Shown here: in pieces, positions 16,050-24,950 of the stretch | How positions within the stretch are numbered: the stretch's first letter is position 1 | Layout of the letters: every line of letters begins with the position of its first letter | Source: Bacteroidales bacterium | Lineage (GTDB): Bacteria; Bacteroidota; Bacteroidia; Bacteroidales; Bacteroidaceae | NCBI GenBank assembly: GCA_015060885.1 | Contig: SUXO01000013.1 | Span: 1 to 51,522 of the forward strand | DNA length: 51,522 bases | Direction of reading: 5' to 3' | Notes under the pieces: model-generated | Seen by the model: the letters and a program-made list of their open reading frames with translations, nothing else | Database searches by the model: none | Told to the model about the DNA's origin: nothing | Position numbers and translations under genes: made by a program

Positions 16050-18488
16050 TCAGATATTGGCAATACGCATAATGTCGGCAAATACACCGGCAGCTGTAAC
16101 GCTTGCACCGGCACCGTAGCCCTTGATGAGCATGGGGTACTCCTTGTAACGCTCGGTGGTGAGCATTATGATGTTGTTGCTGCCTTCGAGGTTATAGAAG
16201 GGGTGCTTGTCATCGACCTTGCACAATGAAACGCTACCCTTGCCTTCTTCGAATTTGGCAATGAAACGCCAATGCATATTCTCGGCTTCCAATTTCTTGC
16301 GCTCTTCCTCAAATTCGGTATCGAGTTCGGGGAGTTTTGCCCAGAAATTCTCCTGTGAGCCTTCGAACAGTTCGTCGGGGATAAATAGGTTGGCTTTCAC
16401 ATCCTCCTGTTCAATGGTGTATCCCGCCTCACGTGCCAGAATAACAAGCTTGCGAATCACATCCTTTCCGCAGAGGTCGATGCGGGGGTCGGGTTCACTG
16501 TAACCCTTCTCCTTTGCCAAGCGCACAGCCTCGCTCATCGGAACATCCTTGCCAAGCACGTTGAATATGAAGTTCAGCGTGCCGCTGAGTACGGCTTCAA
16601 TCTTCAAAATCTTGTCGCCGCTGTTTATGAGGTCGTTTATGGTGCTTATCACAGGAAGGCCTGCGCCCACATTCGTTTCGAAAAGGTATTTTATATTGCG
16701 TTGGCGCGCAATGTATTTCAGGTTGCTGTATGTTGCATAGTCCGACGATGCTGCAATCTTGTTGGCTGCCACAACCGATATGTTGTGCGACAACAGGTCG
16801 GGGTAGAGCGATGCCACCTCGCCGTTTGCCGTACAGTCCACAAACACCGAGTTGAAAATGTTCATATCGATAATCTCCTCGCGCAGTTTGTATATGTCGC
16901 TCTCCTTGCTTGCGGCAAGAGCCTCGCGGTAGTTGGTGAGGTCGAGTCCCTCACGGTCGAATATGGCGTGACGGCTGTTGGCAATGCCCACAACGTTTAT
17001 TTGCAGGCTGTGTTCCTTTTTGAGTGTCTCCTGCTGCGATGCAATCTGCTCTATGAGGCTACTGCCTACTGTGCCTATTCCGCAGAGGAAGAGGTTGAGC
17101 ACCTTGTATTCCGAAAGGAAGAATGAGTCGTGGATTACATTAAGGGTCTTGCGCAGCGACTCGTTCTTCACCACAAACGAAACGTTTGTCTCCTGTGCAC
17201 CCTGGGCACAAGCCACCACATTGATACCGTTGCGGCCGAGTGTCTGGAACAGTTTACCGATGATACCCGGTGTGTGACGCATATTCTCGCCTACTATGGC
17301 AACGGTCGAGAGGTCGGTCTTTGCTGTTACAGCCTCCATAAGTCCCATTGCAATCTCCTTCCTGAACTCCTCGTTGAGCACCTTGCAGGCTTTGTCGGCA
17401 TCCTGGTGGCGGAGTCCGAGTGAAGTACTGTTCTCCGACGATGCCTGCGCAACGAAGAATACGCTGATATCGGCATCGGCAAGCGCGCGGAATATACGGT
17501 GGTTCACGCCCACAACACCCACCATGCCGAGTCCTTGAACGGTGAGCAGGTCGGTGTCGGCAATGCTCGATATACCCTTGATTATACGCTCGCTCTTGCC
17601 GCAGTCGGTACTTATTATGGTACCTTCACCATCGGGGTTGAATGTGTTGCGTATCTTTATGGGAATGTTTGCCTTGAATACGGGGTATATTGTAGGGGGG
17701 TACACAACCTTCGCTCCGAAGTTGCAGAGCTCGGTAGCTTCCACATAACTCAGTTTGTCAATTGTGTAGGCCGAATTTATCACCCTGGGGTCGGCAGTCA
17801 TAAAACCGTCCACATCGGTCCATATTTCGAGCATATTGGCGTTGAGCGCGGCGGCAAGTATAGCCGCTGTGTAGTCCGAGCCTCCACGGCCCAGGTTGGT
17901 TGTCTCGCCGCTCTCCTTGTCCGAAGAGATAAAGCCGGGAGCCACTACTATGCGGTCATTGCTCTGCGAGAAGTATTCGTGAATGAGCCTGTCGGTCTCC
18001 TCGTCGGCAAGGATGTATTTCTGATGCTTGGTCTCGGTCTTTATATATTTACGTGAGTTGAAACGCACGGCACCGTCGATGAGCGCGGTAACAATGCGGC
18101 TCGACAATCTCTCGCCATAACTTACTATTGTGGCCTCGGTCTTGGGTGTGGTGTTGTTTATGAGTGAAAGACCGAGATAGATGTTCTGCAACTGGTTGAG
18201 CAGCATATCGACCTCCTGCAATAGGGGCTTACGCTTCTCCTCGTCGTTTATTATTGCATATATCATATCGTGATGCCTTGCAACGATAGCCTGGAATTCG
18301 TCGTTGAATTTCTCATCGCCGGCAACGGCCATATTGGATATCTTTATAAGCTTGTCTGTCACTCCTCCAAGAGCCGAAACCACCACAATCACGGGTTCGC
18401 TCTTTGCGGCATCTTCCACGATGCTCTTCAAGTTAAGGATGCTGTTTACGGAACCAACCGAGGTTCCGCCGAATTTCATTACTTTCAT
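16050..18488 (-). CDS. thrA: Bifunctional aspartokinase / homoserine dehydrogenase
   Basis: This 812-residue fusion catalyses the first and third steps from aspartate to homoserine, feeding threonine and methionine. The N-terminal kinase starts MKVMKFGGTSVGS with the KFGGTSV signature and includes TTNLGRGGSDYTAAILAAAL. Two ACT regulatory domains follow (about 310-460, with VGVVGVNHRIFRALADADIS). The homoserine dehydrogenase part begins near residue 465 with NLFLCGIGTVGSSLIEQI (NAD(P)-binding) and has GLPVISTINDLINSGD and VLSGTLNFIFN. The ACT domains make feedback inhibition by threonine likely. It stands alone with its own promoter. The window's metA (28.1 kb) acts on its product. Confidence 0.96.
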   Translation of the reverse strand: MKVMKFGGTSVGSVNSILNLKSIVEDAAKSEPVIVVVSALGGVTDKLIKISNMAVAGDEKFNDEFQAIVARHHDMIYAIINDEEKRKPLLQEVDMLLNQLQNIYLGLSLINNTTPKTEATIVSYGERLSSRIVTALIDGAVRFNSRKYIKTETKHQKYILADEETDRLIHEYFSQSNDRIVVAPGFISSDKESGETTNLGRGGSDYTAAILAAALNANMLEIWTDVDGFMTADPRVINSAYTIDKLSYVEATELCNFGAKVVYPPTIYPVFKANIPIKIRNTFNPDGEGTIISTDCGKSERIIKGISSIADTDLLTVQGLGMVGVVGVNHRIFRALADADISVFFVAQASSENSTSLGLRHQDADKACKVLNEEFRKEIAMGLMEAVTAKTDLSTVAIVGENMRHTPGIIGKLFQTLGRNGINVVACAQGAQETNVSFVVKNESLRKTLNVIHDSFFLSEYKVLNLFLCGIGTVGSSLIEQIASQQETLKKEHSLQINVVGIANSRHAIFDREGLDLTNYREALAASKESDIYKLREEIIDMNIFNSVFVDCTANGEVASLYPDLLSHNISVVAANKIAASSDYATYSNLKYIARQRNIKYLFETNVGAGLPVISTINDLINSGDKILKIEAVLSGTLNFIFNVLGKDVPMSEAVRLAKEKGYSEPDPRIDLCGKDVIRKLVILAREAGYTIEQEDVKANLFIPDELFEGSQENFWAKLPELDTEFEEERKKLEAENMHWRFIAKFEEGKGSVSLCKVDDKHPFYNLEGSNNIIMLTTERYKEYPMLIKGYGAGASVTAAGVFADIMRIANI

Positions 18489-18554
18489 TTTCTCTTAGTT
18501 CTGTATGAAATATGTATGTGTCAAGGTACAAAATTGCCTTGCGGAAATAAAGTG

Positions 18555-18585
18555 CAAAGTTATGAACTTTGTTGTAAATGGGCAA
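18555..18585 (-). promoter_or_regulatory. Bacteroidetes-type promoter for thrA
   Basis: On the minus strand TTG (18583-18585) and TAACTTTG (18555-18562) are 20 bases apart, matching the phylum consensus. The leader would be about 60 bases. I find no attenuator hairpin between this promoter and the thrA start. Confidence 0.65.
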
Positions 18586-18613
18586 GAATTTCGGGCAAAA
18601 TGGTGTGAATTAA

Positions 18614-18649
18614 AGAATAACCCGAACGCTCTCGCGTTCGGGTTATTCT
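18614..18649 (-). terminator. Terminator of the sugar aminotransferase operon
   Basis: A 15-bp perfect stem (AGAATAACCCGAACG and complement) with a 6-base loop lies 24 bases past the aminotransferase stop and upstream of the thrA promoter. On the minus strand it is followed by TTTAATTC. Confidence 0.75.
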
Positions 18650-18672
18650 GTCAGCAGTATCAAAGCCGTTGT

Positions 18673-19824
18673 TTATGGTTTGAAGAATTTATAAATACAT
18701 TCGCAGATGTAGTAGATATTCTCGTTGCTCAATTCATAATAGAGCGGCAGGCGAAGCAGGGTGTCGGCAAAGCGGTCGCAGTTGGGCAGTTCGCCACCCC
18801 AATGGCTATCCTTGTAGAACTCGCTCTTGTGCAGCGAGAGGTAGTGCGACACGGCAAGAATATTATTCTCTTTCAAGTGCTTGATGAGTGCTGTGCGCTC
18901 TTCGAGCGAGTTACACACAATGTAGAACATATGGGCATTGTTCTCGGCATAAGCGGGAATCTGTGGCATTTTGAAGTATCCCTCCTGTGCAAGCGGAGCA
19001 ATGTTCTTGTGGTATATATCCCATATCTCCTTGCGGCGCGACTGTATGGTGTCAATGTGTTCGAATTGTGCCCATAGGAATGCTGCAATCACTTCCGAAG
19101 GGAGGAACGAACTTCCGCAATCTACCCAACCGTATTTGTTAACCTCGCCTCTGAAAAATTCGGCCCTGTTGGTTCCTTTCTCCCAGATTATTTCGGAGCG
19201 GCGTATGAATTGTTCATCGTTTATACCCAAAAGGCCGCCTTCGCCTGCAATGATGTTCTTTGTTTCGTGGAACGAGAAGGCCGACAGCTCACCGATGGTT
19301 CCCAAAGGCTCTTTCTTGCCTGTTTCGGGGTTTATGTAGTGCGAATCCACAGCCTGTGCAGCATCTTCTATGAGCAGGAGGTTGTGTTTGCGGGCAATTC
19401 TGCGCAGTTCGTTCATGTCGCAGGCAACGCCGGCATAGTGTACAGGCACTATGGCTTTGGTGCGCTCTGTTATAAGCTGTTCCACTTTGGAGGCATCGAT
19501 GTTGGGATTGTCCTCCTGGCTGTCGGCAAAAATTATCTTTGCTCCCTCGCGCACAAATGCCAATGCTGTGGATACAAATGTGTATGAAGGAATTATGACT
19601 TCGTCACCGGGTTTTATGTCGGCAAGCATTGCGCACATCTCCAAAGCATCGGTGCACGATGTTGTCAACAAGGTCTTCTTGAACCCGTATCTCTCCCTGT
19701 ACCATTTCTGGCATCTTTGCGTGAACTCGCCATTGCCCGACAACTTGCCGTTTTTCACAGCCTGTTCTATATATTTTGTTTCGTCGCCGGTAAGGAATGG
19801 CTTGTTGAAAGGTATCTTTTCCAT
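18673..19824 (-). CDS. rffA: dTDP-4-amino-4,6-dideoxygalactose transaminase-like sugar aminotransferase (RffA/WecE type)
   Basis: This 383-residue DegT/DnrJ/EryC1-family PLP enzyme is most like RffA/WecE, which aminates dTDP-4-keto-6-deoxyglucose to dTDP-4-amino-4,6-dideoxygalactose. The start IPFNKPFLTGDETKYIEQAV and SCTDALEMCAMLADIKPGDE are typical of that subgroup. IPSYTFVSTALAFVREGA, LLIEDAAQAVDSHY and FSFHETKNI (PLP lysine in the last) follow in order. The partner GNAT gene two genes upstream resembles WecD/RffC, which acetylates that product. The substrate assignment rests on similarity alone. It is 10 bases after the glycosyltransferase gene and followed by a terminator. Confidence 0.88.
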   Translation of the reverse strand: MEKIPFNKPFLTGDETKYIEQAVKNGKLSGNGEFTQRCQKWYRERYGFKKTLLTTSCTDALEMCAMLADIKPGDEVIIPSYTFVSTALAFVREGAKIIFADSQEDNPNIDASKVEQLITERTKAIVPVHYAGVACDMNELRRIARKHNLLLIEDAAQAVDSHYINPETGKKEPLGTIGELSAFSFHETKNIIAGEGGLLGINDEQFIRRSEIIWEKGTNRAEFFRGEVNKYGWVDCGSSFLPSEVIAAFLWAQFEHIDTIQSRRKEIWDIYHKNIAPLAQEGYFKMPQIPAYAENNAHMFYIVCNSLEERTALIKHLKENNILAVSHYLSLHKSEFYKDSHWGGELPNCDRFADTLLRLPLYYELSNENIYYICECIYKFFKP

Positions 19825-19834
19825 AATTATGGTA

Positions 19835-21130
19835 TTATTTGGTTGTTCTCTCGTTTATAATACGTTCGAGTTGTGCGAGTGGCGACATTTCGCGGCTTTG
19901 CTGTTCGAATGTCTGCAAACATCCGGTCTTGAAATCCCTGTCGCTTTTCAGCAACTCAATTATCTTGTCGCTCAAAGTATCGCAGTCGAAGAGTTCTGCT
20001 TTTGCGCCGGTCTTGCCATCCTTTACAAGGTCTTCGGCAACACCTATCCCGAATGCAGCCACCGGCGTTCCCATTGCTATTGCCTGGTTTACCATCAATG
20101 GGCCCGAATCCTCTATCGATGTGCTCACGAAGAGGTCGCACATCTTGAACACTTTCATCAGTTCTTTCAATGGTATGAACCCCAGCTTCATTACATTGTA
20201 CCCGAGATGTTCAAAAATCCGTGAGTTCTGCTCACCGACCACTACAAGTGAAACCTCTTCCGGCAGTTCGGGTGCACGCTCTTTTATCAGTGTGAGTATT
20301 GAGGTGAGGTATTCAAACCCTTTGCGGTTGTCAACACCGTTGAAGGATGTGCAGCCAAGCAACACAAGTTTCCTGTTTCTCTTTATGCCATACTCTTCCC
20401 TTATTTCTTCCTTGCTTGCCGTGGGTAGCAACTCTGTATTTATGGGAAACAGTATCGGGGTTATCTTGCGGTTCTGTCCGGGCAGTGATTTTTCGGCCCG
20501 TCGGCAGTCGGTTGTAGTGCCCCACATCTCCATATCTTCCGGGAAAGAGGCAATCTTCCTTTGCATAATCTCGGCCGGGAGCGAAGTCTTTGCCTTGAAC
20601 ATAGGGCACTCCTTGCAGCCCGTGGTGTAGCCCTCGCAGTCGAACGGGTAGTGGCAACCGCCTGTAAATATGGCGTTGTCCATCATTATTCCAACAATTC
20701 GGGCATTTGTGAGCTTGTGGAGTTCTGCAATAATTTCGGGTGTTATGAAATTGTTTGTCCAGTGGAGGAATATTATGTCGGGGGTAAAGCCTGCCTGCTT
20801 TATAATATCGCGGGCAGTGGCCATACTCTTCTGGTCGTCGAAAGCAACCCTTGTCGAATATGAATTGGCCCTGAACAGCTCATTCCACCTTTGTGTGTCG
20901 CTCTTGTATTTCTGTTTCAGCTGCCGGTACCTGAAGAAAGAGAAACCGCCCTTCTTTATTTTGTATTGTATGACACCGGGGGTATTCCCGTTTGTGTTGA
21001 GTGCAAGTATTACGGAGTGGTAGCCTGCATCCCTCAAATAGTTGTTGAATATTACGGTTGCAGTGCCGGCACCACCGTGTGAGTAGGTGGCAAGGTGTAG
21101 AATCTTTATTTTCTCTTTCTCTATACCCAT
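19835..21130 (-). CDS. GT4-type glycosyltransferase
   Basis: A 431-residue GT-B fold glycosyltransferase of the GT4 type, probably extending a surface polysaccharide or glycoprotein glycan from the cytoplasmic face. The N-terminal domain has HLATYSHGGAGTATVIFNNY (acceptor side). A Cys-containing block, HYPFDCEGYTTGCKECP, is seen in several Bacteroidetes glycan-cluster GTs. The C-terminal domain includes KLVLLGCTSFNGVDNRKGF, VVVGEQNS, LFVSTSIEDSGPLMVNQAIA (E-x7-E donor motif region) and GTPVAAFGIG. The donor could be the Fuc4NAc-like sugar implied by its neighbours, but this is inference. The start overlaps the GNAT stop by 10 bases. Confidence 0.88.
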   Translation of the reverse strand: MGIEKEKIKILHLATYSHGGAGTATVIFNNYLRDAGYHSVILALNTNGNTPGVIQYKIKKGGFSFFRYRQLKQKYKSDTQRWNELFRANSYSTRVAFDDQKSMATARDIIKQAGFTPDIIFLHWTNNFITPEIIAELHKLTNARIVGIMMDNAIFTGGCHYPFDCEGYTTGCKECPMFKAKTSLPAEIMQRKIASFPEDMEMWGTTTDCRRAEKSLPGQNRKITPILFPINTELLPTASKEEIREEYGIKRNRKLVLLGCTSFNGVDNRKGFEYLTSILTLIKERAPELPEEVSLVVVGEQNSRIFEHLGYNVMKLGFIPLKELMKVFKMCDLFVSTSIEDSGPLMVNQAIAMGTPVAAFGIGVAEDLVKDGKTGAKAELFDCDTLSDKIIELLKSDRDFKTGCLQTFEQQSREMSPLAQLERIINERTTK

Positions 21131-21801
21131 AAGTGATAAATATATGTAGTGTCGGTTACTTTAAAACCTTTCTTCTCATAAAAGGCGCAGGCCTCAACGT
21201 TGTGTTTCTGGGTGGGTACGGCTATATTTCTTGCACCGTGGTCAAACGCTTCCCTAAATGCACTCTCCATAAGTGCCGAGCCAATGCCTCGTCGCCCATA
21301 CTTTTCATCTACGGCAAGTAGCCCAATGTTGGTGGTTTCTCCGTATGAGATGGTTATGAACCCGGCTTCTTTGCCGTCAATTTCATATTTGAGTACCTTG
21401 TCGGCACTCGTTCCTGCCAGCGAGTTGTCCATCCAACGCTTATACATTCTTTCGAAAGCCTCTCTGCCAATACCCTCATCGAGGCGGAAACGTGAATATT
21501 TCCCGCTGCGAAAGGCCAGGGAGTAAAGTGTGTCGGTAGCTTTGGTTGCTTGTGGCAAAAGCGGGTAACCGGAATCGGCCGCTGTGATTTCTCTTGAATA
21601 AACAACCTTGATGTCTATTGGCGGGATGTTGATGTCGAGCGCCTTTTTTGAAAAGATATATACAAGCCTGTATCCTTCTGTCCGGCTCTCTTCTTTCAGC
21701 TTTTCGATATTGAAATCATCCTCTCCCCCGACAAGAAATCGTCCGATTCTGTATCCGAAGAAGTCTGAATCCCAAGCAAGATATTCGATGGTTCTTTTCA
21801 T
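21121..21801 (-). CDS. GNAT N-acetyltransferase, WecD/RffC-like
   Basis: A 226-residue acetyltransferase. WecD/RffC in enterobacteria (224 residues) acetylates dTDP-4-amino-4,6-dideoxygalactose, and the N-terminal MKRTIEYLAWDSDFFGYRIG matches the DSxxFGxRIG-like opening of that subgroup. The acetyl-CoA loop is KYGRRGIGSALMESAF (about residues 170-185). The C-terminal VEACAFYEKKGFKVTDTTYIYHLW is standard GNAT. The open frame extends upstream to 21999, but that part runs through a repeat and lies upstream of a near-perfect promoter at 21832-21863, so the ATG at 21801 is chosen. First gene of the three-gene glycan operon. Confidence 0.85.
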   Translation of the reverse strand: MKRTIEYLAWDSDFFGYRIGRFLVGGEDDFNIEKLKEESRTEGYRLVYIFSKKALDINIPPIDIKVVYSREITAADSGYPLLPQATKATDTLYSLAFRSGKYSRFRLDEGIGREAFERMYKRWMDNSLAGTSADKVLKYEIDGKEAGFITISYGETTNIGLLAVDEKYGRRGIGSALMESAFREAFDHGARNIAVPTQKHNVEACAFYEKKGFKVTDTTYIYHLWV

Positions 21802-21831
21802 AGAGTTGGAATTTGAGGCCTTGCCTAAATG

Positions 21832-21863
21832 CAAAGATAGTGACACTGAATGTAATGCCCAAA
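21832..21863 (-). promoter_or_regulatory. Consensus promoter for the GNAT-GT-aminotransferase operon
   Basis: Minus strand TTTG (21860-21863), 20 bases, then TATCTTTG (21832-21839): an exact Bacteroidetes housekeeping promoter. It fixes the GNAT start at 21801 with a leader of about 25 bases. Confidence 0.75.
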
Positions 21864-21883
21864 GTTTTTCTTTGCTTTTTTGC

Positions 21884-22035
21884 CGCTTTAAAAAATATTG
21901 AAGCAATATTGAAGCAAGCTTCATATTTCTTGCTCGTTTGTTGTATCTTTGAGTTACCTCGAAGATAGTCCGCACTCGCTTTAAAAAATATTGAAGCAAG
22001 CTTCATAATTTCTTGCTCGTTTGTTGTATCTTTGA
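21884..22035 (+). repeat. Tandem duplication of the menA upstream region
   Basis: Copy 1 (21884-21952) and copy 2 (21977-22035) share the stretch from CGCTTTAAAAAATATTGAAG through TTTCTTGCTCGTTTGTTG to TATCTTTGA with few differences. Copy 1 has an extra 11-bp tandem unit (AATATTGAAGC twice). Each copy contains the inverted repeat TGAAGC-AA-GCTTCA and a TATCTTTG box (21944-21951 and 22027-22034), so the promoter of menA is effectively doubled. Neither box has a clear TTTG at the standard -33 spacing. Confidence 0.7.
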
Positions 22036-22055
22036 CACAGAAAAGATACACAAAA

Positions 22056-22949
22056 ATGAAAGGACACTCACTGAAAGCATGGTTTTTGGCTACAAGGCCC
22101 TGGTCGTTTCCGGCATCGGCAATGCCTGTGTTCGTTACATTGGCCTATCTGCAATGGTTGCAACGCGATGTCGATTGGCTTGTGGGCTTGTGGGCTTTGG
22201 CAAATGTTGTACTGTTTCACGCGGCTGCCAATACTTGGAGCGATTATTTCGATTTTAAAAAGGGGGTAGACAGGGAAGATACCGTTGGCGGCACATCCCT
22301 CACAAGTGGCGAGTTCCGTCCGAAAGAGATTTTCACTCTTGCAACAGTGCTTATGGCGTTATCGGTTGCTTCGGGTGTGCTGCTGTTGCTATGTACTGGG
22401 TTGCCTACGCTCTATATCGGTTTGGCGGGCTGCCTGTTTATCCTGCTCTATCCGTGGCTCAAATATCACGCTCTTGGCGATGTCGACATCTTTATCACAT
22501 ACTCGATATTGCCCATTCTGGGAACTTCGTATGTTGCCACAGGGTATTTCTTCTTGGAGGTTATGTGGCTCACCATTCCTGTGGGGCTCATAACGGTGGG
22601 CATACTGCACATAAACAACACCCGCGATATTGAACACGACAGGCGTGCCGGCATAACTACATTTGCAATGCTTGCAGGCGGCACGTTGTCGGTGCTGTTC
22701 TACTTCTTCGAAATTCTTTTTCCCTTTGTGTGGGTGGTGTACAACATTGTATATGGTTTCTTCCCGTGGTGGTCGTTGCTGGTGCTGATAGCATTGGTCC
22801 CTGCAATTGCCTGCCTGGTGAGGGCGGTGCGTTTCCTGTCGGGCGGTGCCGAAGAACTTTATGGTGTCGATGAAATGACAGCAAAACTGCAACTCGTGTT
22901 CAGCCTGCTGTTCACAATATCATTCCTTGTAGCAGGCTTTTTAGGATGA
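22056..22949 (+). CDS. menA: 1,4-dihydroxy-2-naphthoate polyprenyltransferase
   Basis: MenA attaches the polyprenyl chain to 1,4-dihydroxy-2-naphthoate in menaquinone synthesis. The 297-residue UbiA-family protein has about eight or nine membrane helices. It has the first Asp-rich prenyl-diphosphate motif in NTWSDYFDFKKGVDRED (about residues 60-76) and the second in NNTRDIEHDRRAG (about 188-200). SLKAWFLATRPWSFPASAMP is the usual MenA N-terminus, and the ATG at 22056 places it at residue 5; a TTG at 22032 is an unlikely alternative. The stop overlaps the next start by four bases (ATGA). The rest of the men pathway is not in the window. Confidence 0.93.
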   Translation: MKGHSLKAWFLATRPWSFPASAMPVFVTLAYLQWLQRDVDWLVGLWALANVVLFHAAANTWSDYFDFKKGVDREDTVGGTSLTSGEFRPKEIFTLATVLMALSVASGVLLLLCTGLPTLYIGLAGCLFILLYPWLKYHALGDVDIFITYSILPILGTSYVATGYFFLEVMWLTIPVGLITVGILHINNTRDIEHDRRAGITTFAMLAGGTLSVLFYFFEILFPFVWVVYNIVYGFFPWWSLLVLIALVPAIACLVRAVRFLSGGAEELYGVDEMTAKLQLVFSLLFTISFLVAGFLG

Positions 22950-23563
22950 AACAGGTGGTATTGTCAATAGCGGTGGCCTTCTTCTTGTGGACGGTGATGT
23001 TTTCACCTCTCACTGCGCCATATCTCAATTTCTGGTGGGCAATGACCGCTTCGGCCGTTATGCTCACAACGCTTGCTACACTTTTTGCACCACGTTGGTG
23101 GGAGCGTATTCGTTTTTCTTTGACCGATATTCTGCTTGGCGTGGCAATAGCTGTGGCTTTGTGGTCCTTCTTTTGGGTGGGCGACAAGTTGTCGCAACTG
23201 ATGTTCGATTTTGCAAGGCCGCAGGTCGATACCATATATGGAATGAAGGAGGGCACCTCTTCGCTTCTGCTCACATTCCTGCTGTTGTTCATAATAGGTC
23301 CGGCCGAAGAGATATTCTGGCGCGGGTATGTGCAGGATTCTCTGTCGAGACGTTGGGGTGCCGACAGGGGTTTTCTTGCCGCCACGGCTGTTTATGCTCT
23401 TGTACACATAGGTTCAATGAATTTTATGCTCGTAATGGCTGCACTTGTGGCAGGTGTTGTATGGGGCTTGCTATACAGGTTCTTTCCGGGCAGGTTTGCT
23501 GCTATAATAATTTCACACGCATTGTGGGATGTGGCTGTCTTTGTGTGGTTTCCCATAATGTAA
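22946..23563 (+). CDS. CPBP-family intramembrane metalloprotease
   Basis: A 205-residue membrane protein of the CPBP (Rce1/Abi) family of glutamate-type intramembrane proteases. Motif 1 is EEIFWRGYVQ (EExxxR, about residues 130-139). Motif 2 is ALVHIGSMNFMLV with the catalytic-site histidine and the Phe/Asn region. Motif 3 is ISHALWDV. There are about five or six hydrophobic helices. It is coupled by overlap to menA and stands 13 bases before radA, with an AGGAC sequence before the radA start. The substrate is unknown; family members have been linked to peptide maturation, bacteriocin immunity and prenyl-protein processing, and none of these can be chosen here. Confidence 0.85.
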   Translation: MKQVVLSIAVAFFLWTVMFSPLTAPYLNFWWAMTASAVMLTTLATLFAPRWWERIRFSLTDILLGVAIAVALWSFFWVGDKLSQLMFDFARPQVDTIYGMKEGTSSLLLTFLLLFIIGPAEEIFWRGYVQDSLSRRWGADRGFLAATAVYALVHIGSMNFMLVMAALVAGVVWGLLYRFFPGRFAAIIISHALWDVAVFVWFPIM

Positions 23564-23576
23564 AGTTTTTAGGACG

Positions 23577-24944
23577 ATGGCAAAAGATAAAATAGTTTTT
23601 TTATGTAACGATTGCGGTTACGAGTCGCCGAAGTGGTCGGGTAAATGTCCCGCGTGCGGTGCCTGGAACACGCTTGTCGAGAAGGTGGTGCGTGCATCGG
23701 CCCCTTCGCGGGTGTCGTTGCCGGCAATGGAAAAGGTGCAGTCGCAACCGGTGCTGATAGACGATGTTGCGGCCGACAAATTGCCCCGTATCGATATGGG
23801 CGATGCCGAACTCAACCGTGTGCTTGGCGGTGGTCTTGTTCCAGGTTCGTTGGTGTTGCTTGGCGGTGAGCCGGGAATAGGTAAATCTACTTTGGTGTTG
23901 CAGACAATACTCGGCTTGCCGTCGTGCCGTGTGCTTTATGTGTCGGGCGAGGAGAGCGTGCAGCAGATAAAACTGCGTGCCGACCGCATTGCCCACACTC
24001 GTGGCGAGTGTCATATTGTTTGTGAAACTGTGCTCGAAACAATCTTCACCCACATAAAGAATGTCAACCCCGAATTGTTGGTGATTGACTCCATACAGAC
24101 AATGAGTACCGAGGCTGTCGACTCCTCACCGGGCAGTATGTCGCAGGTGCGTGAGTGCACGGCTCTGTTGCTGAAATTTGCCAAAGAGAATAATGTGCCG
24201 GTAATACTAATAGGTCACATAACGAAGGACGGTGCCATTGCCGGTCCTAAAATTCTGGAACATATTGTCGATGTGGTGATACAGTTCGAAGGCGACCAGC
24301 ACTACCTCTACCGTGTGCTACGTTCCATAAAGAACCGTTTCGGCAGCACAGCCGAGCTTGGAATCTACGAAATGCGTCGCGAAGGATTACGCCAGGTGAG
24401 CAACCCCTCGGAGCTCCTTTTGAGCGACCGGCATAAGGGGATGAGCGGAACAGCCATTGCGTCGGCAATAGAGGGCGTGAGCCCCTTCCTCATAGAGGCA
24501 CAGGCACTTGTGAGCACGGCGGCCTACGGAACCCCGCAACGCTCGGCAACAGGGTTCGATATACGTCGTATGAATATGTTGCTTGCTGTGCTCGAAAAGC
24601 GTGTAGGCTTTAAGCTTGCACAGAAGGATGTCTATCTCAATATCGCAGGAGGCTTGCGCGTGAACGACCCGGCGATAGACCTTGCCGTGATAAGCGCAAT
24701 ACTTTCGAGCAATATGGATGTGGAGATAGAACCCACCGTATGTATGTCGGGCGAAGTGGGCTTGTCGGGTGAGATACGCCCCGTAAACCGTATAGAACAA
24801 CGTATTGCCGAGGCCGCGAAACTCGGCTTCAAGCAGATAATAATTCCAAAATCCAATATGAAGGGGCTCGACACCTCACGCTTTGCCATTGAGGTGTTGC
24901 CTGTGAATAAAGTGGAGGAGGCTTTCCGCCTCGTATTCGGGTAA
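23577..24944 (+). CDS. radA: DNA repair protein RadA
   Basis: RadA is a RecA-like ATPase that drives branch migration during recombination. All parts are present in the 455 residues: the N-terminal C4 zinc finger (CNDCGYESPKWSGKCPACG, about 9-28), Walker A GGEPGIGKSTL (about 98-108), Walker B LLVIDSIQTM, the RadA-specific KNRFGSTAELGIYEM motif, and a C-terminal Lon-like domain (VYLNIAGGLRVNDPAIDLAV). Length matches the usual 450-460. It lies between the CPBP protease gene and the FAD oxidoreductase gene (6-base gap). Confidence 0.97.
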   Translation: MAKDKIVFLCNDCGYESPKWSGKCPACGAWNTLVEKVVRASAPSRVSLPAMEKVQSQPVLIDDVAADKLPRIDMGDAELNRVLGGGLVPGSLVLLGGEPGIGKSTLVLQTILGLPSCRVLYVSGEESVQQIKLRADRIAHTRGECHIVCETVLETIFTHIKNVNPELLVIDSIQTMSTEAVDSSPGSMSQVRECTALLLKFAKENNVPVILIGHITKDGAIAGPKILEHIVDVVIQFEGDQHYLYRVLRSIKNRFGSTAELGIYEMRREGLRQVSNPSELLLSDRHKGMSGTAIASAIEGVSPFLIEAQALVSTAAYGTPQRSATGFDIRRMNMLLAVLEKRVGFKLAQKDVYLNIAGGLRVNDPAIDLAVISAILSSNMDVEIEPTVCMSGEVGLSGEIRPVNRIEQRIAEAAKLGFKQIIIPKSNMKGLDTSRFAIEVLPVNKVEEAFRLVFG

Positions 24945-24950
24945 ACAGCT

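Noticed and set aside
18614-18649. Attenuator for thrA
   Set aside because: The hairpin is upstream of the predicted thrA promoter and directly downstream of the aminotransferase stop, so it is that operon's terminator.
21802-21999. N-terminal extension of the GNAT acetyltransferase
   Set aside because: The extension runs through the promoter and a tandem repeat region; the family N-terminus begins at 21801.
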